Shown in pieces: positions 48,215-57,330 of a stretch of 64,000 nt of DNA; within the stretch, counting starts at the first letter, position 1, and every line of letters starts with the position of its first letter. The position numbers and the translations under genes were made by a program. A model generated the notes under the pieces. The model did no database searches and was not told the DNA's origin. It saw only the letters and a list, made by a program, of their open reading frames with translations. The DNA is from an uncultured Myxococcales bacterium (GTDB taxonomy: Bacteria > Myxococcota_A > UBA9042): NCBI GenBank assembly GCA_903840165.1, contig CAIMEY010000030.1, forward strand, positions 62,001 to 126,000. Reading direction: 5' to 3'.

Positions 48215-50641
48215 TCAGTAGCAGCAAGCGTAGCCGTAGGTGGAACCTTGGTTGAGGTTGTCTGACGCGTTGCCGATGCCGTTGTTGCCGCTGCATTGGC
48301 CATCGCAATCGTTGAAGCCGCCCGACCAGCTGCCGGCGGCCGTCAGCACGCCGTTGGTGCGCAGGACCGAACTTTGCGAGACGCTGCAGACGTGCGTGCC
48401 CGAGGCTGCGCAATCATTGGCCGCCGTTGTCCAGTTGGCACCGGTGTTGTTGACCTTGGTCCAGCAGACGCCAGCCGTAGCCGTCGCGCCAACCGGGCAG
48501 GTCGCGGTCGTGCGATCGCGGCCGCAGCAAGCAAAGGCATAGCCGTAGCCAAACTGCACGTCATTGGCCATGGCGCCAGAAGCGCCCGTGCCATATTCAA
48601 CAACGCCGTCGGTGTCTTCGCCGTCATTGCCCCAAGCCGGGGTGGCCGTGAGTTTGCCAGCCGTGCGCAAGTACACGAGCTCGGATTTGTCGCACATGTC
48701 CGCGTTCATGCTGGCGCAAGTCTGGGCCGCAGCGCCAAAAGTCGTGTCAGCGATGTTGTGCAAGAACACCACGCGCACGCCTTTGTCATTGGCATTGACC
48801 TTGACGTAGGTGTCCGTGGGCCGGCTGGGCGCCGTGTTGAAGCAGCAGGAGAATGTGCAGCCCGAGCCCGCGCCTTGGTCGTCCGAACCATTGCCGACTG
48901 CCTCGCCGTGGTAGCTAGAATCATTGTCAGAATAGGAGTTGATCCAGTTGCAGTAGGTACCGCCGCCTTGGGGGTTGTACGGCAACATGCCGGCGCGACG
49001 CAGGACTTCGGACTGAGCGCCCGAGCAGACATCGCCACCGCGCGAGGCGCAGGTCGCCGCGGCCGTGCTCCAGTTGACGTAGTTGCCACTGCCGACGCCG
49101 ACGCAAATGCCGTTGACGACAAAGGAAGGCTGGCCATTGAGCTGGGTCGGGCACCAGGTCGGGCTGATGTTGTTGACGACGTTGTTCAGCGAGACCGGAC
49201 CATTGAAGGCCACCGCGCCGTTGACGCCGCCCGAGGCGAACGACATGTTGCCGTTCATGATCATGTCGCCATTGACCTGCACTTTCTTGGTGGACAGGGT
49301 CGAAAGCGCGATGTTCCAGGAATTGATCTTGCCGTCTACGCCGTTGCAGTTGGCGCAAAAGCCGCTATCGACCACGGTCAGAATCCAGTTGCCCTTGGGG
49401 TTGGCGCCGATCCAAGTGGTCAAATCGCCCTTGACGGGTTTAGTAACAACGGGATAGCTGGTCTTGAGGGTCGTGCCATTGACCAAGCCGCAGGTCGGGT
49501 ACTTGTTGCCACTGCCGTCGATGCCGCCGCAGAGGATGTACTCGACATTCTTGGGATCGAAGACGGACACGCGCAGGGTCGAGACGTCGGTATTGCCAAG
49601 GTCAACGCTGATCGACAGGGCTTGGGCAGAACCGATGTCCGGAAACACGATCGTGTCGGTGACGCCTGGCGGGTAGTAGTCTTTGATCGCGATGTTGGTG
49701 TTGCCGTTGACCACATCGGTGAACTGGTCGGTCAGCAAGTTGTTGGACACTTCATTGAGGCCATCGGGCGGCAGGTTGGCGGGATCGACCGGGCCAGCGG
49801 CAGCCTGCACGCAGTTGTACGTGCCGTCTGCTTTGAGGCCCTTGATGACCAGGCCCGAACCGCAGTCCTGACCCAGCACGGCCAGGGTCGGCGCGCCGAT
49901 CAAATCGCTGTACTTGCCCGTGGTTCCCACCTTGCTGATCGAGGAATTCAAGGCGTAGACGGTCAAGTCCGGAGTCGCGGTCAGGTCCGTGTATTTGCCC
50001 GAAGTGGCGACCGGGGCCAACGCTGCAATCTGCGCGAAAACAGAGAGGTTGGGCGTCCCGACCAGGTCGGTGTACTTGCCCGAACCGGCAACAGGTGACA
50101 GAGACGACGTCTTGGCGTAGGCGCTCAGGACGGCCGGGTCAAGATTGGCCAGGGAGATACACCCTGTGCAATCAACGCCTTCGGCCAAGGCAGCGCGCAG
50201 AGCAAAGGGGGCGCTGGTCAAGGCCTGGCGCGGCATTTCCGGGTCGGTGTCGACCTTGATGCTGAGGTAGGCCGTTGGCAGGTTGGCGAGCGTCGCCGCT
50301 GAAATCGCTTTGCCAGTGCCGAGTTGGTAAGCAAATAGGCCGTTCTTGACGCCCACGGAGATCGGCCCTTCGGTGAAGACCGGATTGCCGCCCAGGGCAT
50401 CTTTGTAGATGCCAAAGGTGATGTTGTAGCTGCCGTCAGCGGCGGGCCCACCACCGGCGGAGTGCAAAGAACCTTCGACATTGACAAGGGAAGGCGTCGT
50501 CGCCATCGCTAGTGCGGGGCTCAGGACCAGCGCCGCGGCCAGCACCGCCAGCGTCGAGGCGAAGGTCCGGGTCAGCAGACGGCCAAGGTGGCGACCTTTG
50601 GGCTGCAACACCTCAAGGCCGTTACGGAAGCTCGATTTCAT
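48215..50641 (-). CDS. secreted P-domain fibre protein with Cys-rich tips (paralog A)
   Basis: 808 aa. The start is placed at ATG 50641 (AAAGGAT about 9 bases upstream); the frame is open to 50743. An N-region of about 20 residues precedes the signal segment (LLTRTFASTLAVLAAALVLSPALAMA). The shared N-terminal module ends in DCTGCI. Three tail-fibre-like repeats follow (PVAGSGKYTDLVGTPNL, PVATSGKYTDLTATPDL, KVGTTGKYSDLIGAPTL), then the linker LPPDGLNEVSNNLL and a P domain. Three Cys-rich domains of about 80-90 residues form the tip, each with a C-A-S...C-S...L-R pattern and a closing CC (e.g. YGYACCY at the very end). It is the full-length version of the family, combining features of paralogs B and C. 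Confidence 0.88.
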   Translation of the reverse strand: MKSSFRNGLEVLQPKGRHLGRLLTRTFASTLAVLAAALVLSPALAMATTPSLVNVEGSLHSAGGGPAADGSYNITFGIYKDALGGNPVFTEGPISVGVKNGLFAYQLGTGKAISAATLANLPTAYLSIKVDTDPEMPRQALTSAPFALRAALAEGVDCTGCISLANLDPAVLSAYAKTSSLSPVAGSGKYTDLVGTPNLSVFAQIAALAPVATSGKYTDLTATPDLTVYALNSSISKVGTTGKYSDLIGAPTLAVLGQDCGSGLVIKGLKADGTYNCVQAAAGPVDPANLPPDGLNEVSNNLLTDQFTDVVNGNTNIAIKDYYPPGVTDTIVFPDIGSAQALSISVDLGNTDVSTLRVSVFDPKNVEYILCGGIDGSGNKYPTCGLVNGTTLKTSYPVVTKPVKGDLTTWIGANPKGNWILTVVDSGFCANCNGVDGKINSWNIALSTLSTKKVQVNGDMIMNGNMSFASGGVNGAVAFNGPVSLNNVVNNISPTWCPTQLNGQPSFVVNGICVGVGSGNYVNWSTAAATCASRGGDVCSGAQSEVLRRAGMLPYNPQGGGTYCNWINSYSDNDSSYHGEAVGNGSDDQGAGSGCTFSCCFNTAPSRPTDTYVKVNANDKGVRVVFLHNIADTTFGAAAQTCASMNADMCDKSELVYLRTAGKLTATPAWGNDGEDTDGVVEYGTGASGAMANDVQFGYGYAFACCGRDRTTATCPVGATATAGVCWTKVNNTGANWTTAANDCAASGTHVCSVSQSSVLRTNGVLTAAGSWSGGFNDCDGQCSGNNGIGNASDNLNQGSTYGYACCY

Positions 50642-50861
50642 GTCGCGATCCTTTCGCAGCCTAGGTGGCTGCAGCTTTTCTTTGTCAATTCGTTGTGTTC
50701 TATCCGTGCCGTTGCGCTTTGCCGCGTCGCCGCCCTTGGGCATGTCAATTCACCAATCGTGTAGCCGGCTTGCGCATCAGACCGGTACGCTTTGCCTGTT
50801 TCGCCTTCTCGTTCACCGTCAGTCGCTTCACCCTTGGAACCGCTTGGGCTCCCGGTAACGC

Positions 50862-50875
50862 AACCGTGTACGGTT
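50862..50875. terminator. small dyad after the paralog A lipoprotein gene
   Basis: AACCG (50862-50866) and CGGTT (50871-50875) can pair around TGTA, 3 bases beyond the stop codon of the minus-strand gene. There is no T run, so terminator function is doubtful. Confidence 0.25.
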
Positions 50876-50878
50876 AGG

Positions 50879-53800
50879 CTATAACCCTAGTAATTTCCGA
50901 ACGTACGTCAACCACCCGAGGTCGACATTGACCTTGCCTGATCCGTTGGCCGCGCCGGGGACGTCGTCGGCCCCCATCGTGGCGTGCACTGCGTACTTGG
51001 TACCGGTGCCGACCCAGGAACCGTTGGTCATTTTGGCGGCAAAGGCGGTGGGCTTGCAACCCTCATCGGTAATACCGTCGCAGTTGTCATCCAAATTGTT
51101 GCACAATTCTAAGGCTGGCAGGGTCTCAGCAGCGCAAACGCCGAGCTTGCCATCCACGCCGCACGCCTGGTTGCCGGGCTTGCACTGCCCCACGCCCTTG
51201 GTCGCCGGCGCGCCATCGTAGCAGGGCACTTTGATCGTCGGGTCGACCACATTGGTGCACCCCTTTACAGGATCACAGCTATCGACGGTGCAGGGATTGG
51301 TGTCGTCGCAACTGACGGCCGCGCCGGCCACGCAAGTGTAGGTGCCCGTCACCGGGTTGTTGCCGCAAGCATCGCCGCTGGTGCAAACGTTGTTGTCCGA
51401 GCAAGACTTCACCAATGGCGCGTACTTACAGTTGCCGTTGCTGATGTCGCAGGTGTCGCTGGTGCAGGCCTCGCCGTCGTCGCACGTCTTGAGCTTGCCT
51501 GCGATGCAACTACCTGAGTTGCAAAGATCATTTTGCGTGCAGGCGTTTTGGTCGGCGTCGCAGGGCGCGGTATTCGCCTTGTACACGCAACCTTTGGCCG
51601 GGTCGCAACTATCGTCCGTGCAAGGATTTTTATCGTCGCACGTTAGCACGGGCCCTGGCACGCACAGGCCGTTCTTGCAGGCATCGCCGCCGGTACACAG
51701 GCTGCCATCGGCGTCACAACCGAGGCTGTCCTGCTTCTTGTTGAGGATGCAAGCCCCTGTGGCCGGTAGACAATCGTTGGTCTGGCACTGTCCATTGACC
51801 GAGGCGTCGCACTTGATGATGGTCGCCGGATTGATGGCGCACTGATAAGGCAACTTGGATTTGTCACAGAAGAACGTGCCGTTGCAGAGGTTTCCGTCGT
51901 CCTTGCAGTCGGCGTCGATGGCGCAACCGCACGTGTTCGTCCCCGGTTGGCAAACGCCCGCGGCGCATGTATCGCCCGAGGTGCAAGGGTTGGCATCGTC
52001 ACACGCACCAGGCAAAGGCGAGTGCGCACAACCAGATGCAGGAAGGCAGGTATCGCTGGTGCAGACGTTGGCGTCATCGCATTTCTTGGCATCTACCGGT
52101 GTACCGATGCAGGCCCCGAGGACGCATTGGTCGGCGTCGGTGCAGGCATTGCCATCGGAGCAAACGCCCGCGACGTTGACATGTGTGCAGCCCTGGATCG
52201 GGTCGCAACTATCGCCAGTGCAAGGATTTTTGTCGTCACAGTTGGCTGCGCTGCCCTTGCAGGACCCGCCGGCCGCGCCGTCTGAAACGCACAGGTCGCC
52301 CACGGTGCACGGACTGCCGTCATTGCACGCGTAGTTGGTCTTGAAGCTGTATTTGCACAGGCCATCCATGAGGTTGCACTTTCCGTCGATGCAGTCGTCG
52401 CCGGAGGAACAAAGCTTGAGCTTGCCAGCCGTGCAGGTGCCGGCAGCGCAGGCGTCCCCTTCGGTGCAGGGATTGCCGTCCGCGTCGCAGGGCTTGGTGT
52501 TGGGCTTGTACTGGCAACCTAGCTTGGGGTCACAGCTATCGTCGGTGCACTTGTTGCTGTCATCGCACTGCTGGACGGGACCGGCCAGGCAATCGCCGTT
52601 GTTGCACGCGTCGTTGGCGGTGCAGAGGGACCCGTCGGCGTCACAGGCCAATCCATCAGGTTTCTTTGTGATTTTGCACTTTCCGCTCGAGCCGTCACAG
52701 GCATTGTTCTGGCAGGGCCCGTTGAGAGACGCGTCGCACTTGATGGCCGTGCCCGGCTTGATCACGCATTGGTAGGGCAACGCACTGGTATCACAGAATA
52801 AGGTGCCGCTGCACAGGTTGCCGTCGCCCTTGCCCACGCAATCGCCATCGACATTGCAAGCACAGGAATTACCAGTGGATGTACATGCCCCCGCCTTGCA
52901 GGCGTCATTGGTCGTGCAGGGATTGCCGTCGTCGCAGGCGATGCCGTCGGCATTTTTGTGCTGACAGCCCGATTTGGGGTCGCAGGTGTCGGTCGTGCAG
53001 GGCTTAAAGTCGTCACAAGTCTGCGTGACGTCAATGGGTTGACCCAGGCAGGTGCCGTTGTCGCAGGTGTCCTTGACCGTGCAAGCATTGTCGTCGTCGC
53101 AAATCCCGGCGATGGGGCCATGAACGCAGCCGCCGGCTTTGATGTCGCAAGCATCGGAAGTGCAAGCGTTGTTGTCGTCGCACTTGACCGAATCACCCTT
53201 GCAGGTATCGACCACGCAGGCTTCCCCCGTAGTGCACGGATTGCCGTCATTGCAGGCTGAGCCGGCTTGGAAGCTGTACGTGCAATTGCCGTCTGAAATA
53301 TTGCACTTGCCCAGCTGACAAGGGTCTGCAATCGCGCAAGGCTTGCTGCCTCCCGGGACGCAGGTGCCGCCTTGGCAGATGTCATTGACCGTACAGGCAT
53401 TTTGGTCCGCGTCGCAGGCTACGCCGTCGGCGGCCGTATGCGTGCAACCGGTGGCGAGGTCACAGCTATCGGCCGTGCAGGGGTTCTTGTCGTCGCAATC
53501 CTGTTTGGTGCCCGGCTGACAGGTGCCGCCACTACAGACGTCGCCGGTGGTGCAAACCGAATTGTCGCTGCATGGCAGGGTGTTGGGCGTGTTGGCACAA
53601 CCGGCTGCGCCGCTGCACTTGTCATCGGTGCAGACGTTCTTGTCATCGCAAGTGCCTTCGTCGACTTGGCCGTTGCAGTTGTTGTCGACGCCGTCACAGA
53701 CTTCTGTTGCCGGGTTTGGCGCGATGCAACTGCTGAGGCCGCCGCCCGATGGCGCGCCTACGGCTCCGGCGGGCAGGCAAGTGCGCTTGCCTTCGCATTT

Positions 53801-54577
53801 GGAGTTGCCGTCACTGGAAACCGCGTAACACTTTGTGGCCAGTTGCAATTTCGTTGCGGAGTCCGAGCAGGCGCAGGCGCCGCCATTGGCGACCACGCAC
53901 TGCTTGCTGCTGGCGCCAGTGACGTCCTTGGTGTCTAAGCACTGGTATTGATTTGGACAATCACTATCTTGACTGCAAGCGGAGCCGCAGAAGGCGCCGT
54001 TGTTGCCCTGGTCGACGCAGCGGTTATTGGGATTGCCAACGCTGACACAATCCTGATTGACGGTGCAGGGATCGCACACCTTGCCGAACTGAGGCACGCA
54101 GATCGACGCAGTGTCGCTGCCTGAACCCGTGACGGTGACGCACTTGAAGCCAGTTCCGCAGTTGGTGGTGCAGGTTTGCGCGCACTGCTGGCCGGCCGGC
54201 GTGTCGATGCAGAAGTTGGACGTGCACTGGTCGTTGGACGTGCAGGAACAGCCTGCATCTCCAGGGCAATTGGCGGGCTTGGTGGTGTCGGCGGGCGTCA
54301 CGGCGTCGTCGGCAACGGTGCCGTCATTGACGGTCGGCACGTCTGCGGCCACTTGGTCATCCCCGCTGCTGAGATCGCCGACCAGGGCGTCCACGTCCTC
54401 GGTGGCGTCCACGGTCGGGATCGTCGCGCTGGCGGCGGTGTCGTTGCCACAAGCATTGAAAAGCAAAAGAATGCCCAGACCTGCTAGCACCGTCCGCAGC
54501 ATGGCGCTCGCCGGGCCCACACCCACAAAGGGGCGACAACGGTCCGCGTTTTCTGCGCTCATCGGTTGCTGTGCCAT
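50879..54577 (-). CDS. Cys-rich repeat lipoprotein (paralog A)
   Basis: 1,232 aa, from ATG 54577 with GAGG 5 bases upstream. A signal segment (MLRTVLAGLGILLLFNAC) provides the lipobox FNAC. Asp/Val/Thr-rich spacer, then the shared Cys-rich module (GCSCTSNDQCTSNFCIDTPAG), a MopE motif (EVCDGVDNNCNGQVDE) and about 20 Cys repeats (CDDKNPCTADSCDLATGC type). Within the array three longer 'CxVDGDCVGKGDGNLCSGTLFCD' inserts recur at regular spacing, showing that a block of about five repeats was multiplied. A second MopE motif (ELCNNLDDNCDGITDEGC) and the GTGTKYAVHATMG ending match paralog B. First gene of the five-gene minus-strand series. Confidence 0.88.
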   Translation of the reverse strand: MAQQPMSAENADRCRPFVGVGPASAMLRTVLAGLGILLLFNACGNDTAASATIPTVDATEDVDALVGDLSSGDDQVAADVPTVNDGTVADDAVTPADTTKPANCPGDAGCSCTSNDQCTSNFCIDTPAGQQCAQTCTTNCGTGFKCVTVTGSGSDTASICVPQFGKVCDPCTVNQDCVSVGNPNNRCVDQGNNGAFCGSACSQDSDCPNQYQCLDTKDVTGASSKQCVVANGGACACSDSATKLQLATKCYAVSSDGNSKCEGKRTCLPAGAVGAPSGGGLSSCIAPNPATEVCDGVDNNCNGQVDEGTCDDKNVCTDDKCSGAAGCANTPNTLPCSDNSVCTTGDVCSGGTCQPGTKQDCDDKNPCTADSCDLATGCTHTAADGVACDADQNACTVNDICQGGTCVPGGSKPCAIADPCQLGKCNISDGNCTYSFQAGSACNDGNPCTTGEACVVDTCKGDSVKCDDNNACTSDACDIKAGGCVHGPIAGICDDDNACTVKDTCDNGTCLGQPIDVTQTCDDFKPCTTDTCDPKSGCQHKNADGIACDDGNPCTTNDACKAGACTSTGNSCACNVDGDCVGKGDGNLCSGTLFCDTSALPYQCVIKPGTAIKCDASLNGPCQNNACDGSSGKCKITKKPDGLACDADGSLCTANDACNNGDCLAGPVQQCDDSNKCTDDSCDPKLGCQYKPNTKPCDADGNPCTEGDACAAGTCTAGKLKLCSSGDDCIDGKCNLMDGLCKYSFKTNYACNDGSPCTVGDLCVSDGAAGGSCKGSAANCDDKNPCTGDSCDPIQGCTHVNVAGVCSDGNACTDADQCVLGACIGTPVDAKKCDDANVCTSDTCLPASGCAHSPLPGACDDANPCTSGDTCAAGVCQPGTNTCGCAIDADCKDDGNLCNGTFFCDKSKLPYQCAINPATIIKCDASVNGQCQTNDCLPATGACILNKKQDSLGCDADGSLCTGGDACKNGLCVPGPVLTCDDKNPCTDDSCDPAKGCVYKANTAPCDADQNACTQNDLCNSGSCIAGKLKTCDDGEACTSDTCDISNGNCKYAPLVKSCSDNNVCTSGDACGNNPVTGTYTCVAGAAVSCDDTNPCTVDSCDPVKGCTNVVDPTIKVPCYDGAPATKGVGQCKPGNQACGVDGKLGVCAAETLPALELCNNLDDNCDGITDEGCKPTAFAAKMTNGSWVGTGTKYAVHATMGADDVPGAANGSGKVNVDLGWLTYVRKLLGL

Positions 54578-55066
54578 GGCGCCTCGAGGGGGCAGAGAGC
54601 TGCGCGCCTGCCGGTGGTCAATCGCTCGGGATCGACGCGAACCAAGTTCGACCTTGCCGCTCTGGCAGGCCGATAGAGATCAATTCCTTCGTATCTACAA
54701 GCACTTCACCGCACTAACAGCGTTAGCCGTGGGCACTTCCGACGTCCGCAGCCGTTGGCAGCCGGTACGTCGCGGTTCTTGGCCGCCCCACACTTCGTTC
54801 ACTGCGTCGGCGGGCAGTATGGATCGAGGCCAATGCCCCAGCGTATTGCGGTCCTGACCGTAAACCCTTTGAACTCCTGGACTTTTTCCAGCAATCATCG
54901 GCTACGCTAGCGCAGATGGCACCGATGTAACCCAAGTTTCCGACAAACACAGATAGGGATATACACGGGTCTTGCCTTTGCCGCAAGCCCAATGTGCGCC
55001 TTCTCACCGCCGCCGCCCAACGCTCGGTCCGGCAAGCTGAGCATGGAAGGCTGAAGTCTCAGGACT
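54578..55066. other. 490-base gene-free region upstream of the surface-protein locus
   Basis: No ORF with sensible content lies here on either strand. A short hairpin CTGGA-CTTTT-TCCAG occupies 54877-54891. The region must hold the promoter of the minus-strand series, but no convincing hexamer pair was found. Confidence 0.45.
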
Positions 55067-56605
55067 TTAGCCAGCAATAGTCTGGGCCGTCACCATGGCC
55101 ATGGCCATGATGGTGTGCTGCGGATTGACGCCAAGCGTGGTCGGAATAGCTGAAGCATCAACAACATGCAGCCGACGGACACCGTGAACGTGCAGGTCCG
55201 GCCCCACCACCGACGTCGCCGGATCGGTCCCTAGCACGCAGCCGCCAAAGAGATGCGACAACACCCAGGTCCAGGCCTTGTTGTCCAGGGGCGCTTGGTC
55301 GATTAAGTCCAATTCATCCTTGGTGATTTCTGGCTTGAGGCCGTAGACACCATGCCATACGCGCTCAGCACCGGCTTCAAAGTGCATGCGCGCCAACAAC
55401 TTGGTTCCAAAGCGTAATCGCGACAGATCCTCGGCCGTTGGGACGTAGTGCAGTCGGGTACCCAACCAGCCATGGCGCAAGCGACCTACCGCCTGGGCGC
55501 GCACGGCAGTGACCCACATCGCACAATGGCGATACTCCTCAAGTTTGTTCATTAAAACACTGCCACCGCCACCGACGCGGGCGGCAAACAGCTCCAGGGG
55601 CAAGGACAAGTGCTCCATCTTGATACCGACGTCGAGTCGGTGGTGAATCGACGCAGCTGCTTGACTCGGGCCTTTGTGCATGTCCATGAAATCTGGATAG
55701 ATTCCCACAACACCGGCACCCGGGTGAGCCCTCCATCCTTGGCCCAAGTAGGGCAGGTCGAGGCCCGAACGCATCAGCAACGGCGCCGAACCAGTGGCCG
55801 ACGCCGCAACCAAGACGCCACGCTTGGCACGAACGGAAAAGGCCTCGCCTTTACTGCGGTTTTCCGGATGGCGAAACCAGCCGTGCACGCCGACCGCCTG
55901 GCCCTTCTCGACCCGGACGCGATGCACCGGCGCGCAGGAAAGCACGTGACCGCCCAGGGCCATTAGCTCAGGAATCCACGTAATATTAGGGGTTTGCTTG
56001 GCGCGATTGCGGCACCCCTGTAGACACTGCATCGAACCTTGGCAGTCGTGGACATTGCGGGTGATGATGTGCCCTTCAATGGAAACCCGTTGAAAACCAT
56101 CGAGCATCCGCTGCGTGGTCGGGCCCAGGACATCCACTGGAATCTGTGTAATTTTCAGCTGTTGCTCAATCTTGTCCTGAGCGTCGCCGATCTTGCGTTC
56201 GGAGAAGGCATCGCCCAAGCCCAGACGATCGCGCCAGTCTTGGAGAACGTCGCCCGGTGTCCGCACCACGATGGCGCTGTTGATCACCGGCGTGCCACCG
56301 ACGAGTTGGGCTTGCACCACCGGGATGATCGAATCCCCCGTCGCGATCAACTGGCCCCAATCCGTAAACATATCGCGCATGGTGCCGTACATGCTCGATG
56401 GGTAATCCTCTGGATCGCGCCAAGGGCCTGATTCGATGAGGATCGTTGAAAACCCGCCGCGCTGTAGGGTGATCGCCGCAGCCGAACCGCCGGCACCGCT
56501 GCCGACGACAACGTAATCCGCCTCTAATTCAAGACCTTGCCCGAGGCGACCCGTGGCATCGGCGACAGCCCCTGCAGCTTGAAAAGCGATGTGGCGACCG
56601 GGCAT
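55067..56605 (-). CDS. GMC-family FAD-dependent oxidoreductase
   Basis: 512 aa, from ATG 56605 with GGAG 6 bases upstream. Residues 30-60 are the FAD-binding Rossmann segment (DYVVVGSGAGGSAAA...ILIESG). The C-terminal GMC signature is present (HLFGGCVLGTDPATSVVGPDLHVHGVRRLHVVDASAIP...NPQHTIMAMA), with His and the final N-P-x-H for the alcohol-oxidising active site. The middle has a Cys-rich loop (CQGSMQCLQGCRNRAKQTPN) seen in the bacterial branch related to cholesterol oxidase and long-chain alcohol oxidase. The substrate is probably an alcohol or sterol-like compound. The small protein 60 bases upstream is probably its partner subunit, and the aldehyde dehydrogenase 700 bases away is a logical next step. 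Confidence 0.92.
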   Translation of the reverse strand: MPGRHIAFQAAGAVADATGRLGQGLELEADYVVVGSGAGGSAAAITLQRGGFSTILIESGPWRDPEDYPSSMYGTMRDMFTDWGQLIATGDSIIPVVQAQLVGGTPVINSAIVVRTPGDVLQDWRDRLGLGDAFSERKIGDAQDKIEQQLKITQIPVDVLGPTTQRMLDGFQRVSIEGHIITRNVHDCQGSMQCLQGCRNRAKQTPNITWIPELMALGGHVLSCAPVHRVRVEKGQAVGVHGWFRHPENRSKGEAFSVRAKRGVLVAASATGSAPLLMRSGLDLPYLGQGWRAHPGAGVVGIYPDFMDMHKGPSQAAASIHHRLDVGIKMEHLSLPLELFAARVGGGGSVLMNKLEEYRHCAMWVTAVRAQAVGRLRHGWLGTRLHYVPTAEDLSRLRFGTKLLARMHFEAGAERVWHGVYGLKPEITKDELDLIDQAPLDNKAWTWVLSHLFGGCVLGTDPATSVVGPDLHVHGVRRLHVVDASAIPTTLGVNPQHTIMAMAMVTAQTIAG

Positions 56606-56665
56606 GGGAGGCTCCTTGGCAGAACGCTACTCAGTAAATCAATTAAATCAAATGGTTGGGTGCGA

Positions 56666-57130
56666 TTATGTGCGCCAAGTGCCTGGATCTGCTGGATAGG
56701 CATCCAAATGCAGCACCCGGCGTACCGCGGGGTCGGCCCCCCAGCACAACCCGCCAAAAGTCTTGATCATCAGCATCGATTGCCGCAGCAAGTAGGAACG
56801 GTGAACGGCCAGGCGGTGAGCGTGCAAGTCTCTGCGATCACTAGACAACCACGAGGCAGGCACCGGCACGCCGATGGTCAAAAGGGGCGTCGCCCAAAAG
56901 ACCAGGGCCGACACCCACAGCATGGCGCGAATCAGCAAGGGCGCTTGCTGGTGAAACTTGTGCAAAAAGCCATCGATGTCGCAGTGGTCGATGCCAGGCA
57001 ATTGCGGCGAGTTGGCAAAGGTGGACTGCAGGGCGCAATGGACGAGCGAAGGCATGGCGATTGGCCTGAACCGCGCGAGCCGAACATGGGGCTCTTTGCG
57101 GCGGGAAGGGGGCATCCGGACCACCCGCAT
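56666..57130 (-). CDS. small partner protein of the GMC oxidoreductase
   Basis: About 154 aa; starts at 57130, 57115 or 57055 are possible. A hydrophobic helix (IRAMLWVSALVFWATPLLTIG) lies in the middle. The C-terminal pattern HRSYLLRQSMLMIKTFGGLCWGADPAVRRVL is the recognisable ending (RxxLLRxxxxxLKxxxxxxYxxDPxVxxxLGY) of small proteins found next to bacterial GMC oxidoreductases. Gene order (partner first, 60-base gap, then oxidoreductase) supports a two-subunit enzyme. Its exact role is unknown; it may anchor or mature the oxidoreductase. Confidence 0.7.
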   Translation of the reverse strand: MRVVRMPPSRRKEPHVRLARFRPIAMPSLVHCALQSTFANSPQLPGIDHCDIDGFLHKFHQQAPLLIRAMLWVSALVFWATPLLTIGVPVPASWLSSDRRDLHAHRLAVHRSYLLRQSMLMIKTFGGLCWGADPAVRRVLHLDAYPADPGTWRT

Positions 57131-57171
57131 CTGCGATGGCCCGCGAGGCTTTGGCTCAAGAAACTGCCTGA

Positions 57172-57183
57172 AATATATTGACT
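57172..57183 (-). promoter_or_regulatory. AT-rich candidate promoter for the GMC operon
   Basis: In the divergent 200-base region an AT-rich island contains TATATT on the minus strand (57177-57172), about 42 bases before the partner gene. No good -35 accompanies it. Confidence 0.3.
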
Positions 57184-57330
57184 TTTTAGATTCAGCGTGG
57201 CAGTTCAGCGGCCGCGCCAGGGCGTGCGCTTTCGCGGGCACCCGGACGTCGGGGTCGCCGGTCTGGCGATCTGGCAGCGCTTGGCGTAGAACGCGTCGAC
57301 CGGACTGCATGTTCGGGAGCAGGGACGGCA

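Noticed and set aside
48296-50098. 600-codon plus-strand ORF opposite the fibre A gene
   Set aside because: It mirrors the minus-strand gene codon for codon, is rich in Arg, Ala, Val and Asp, and has no signal peptide or family feature. The minus-strand frame has SD, signal peptide and P domain.
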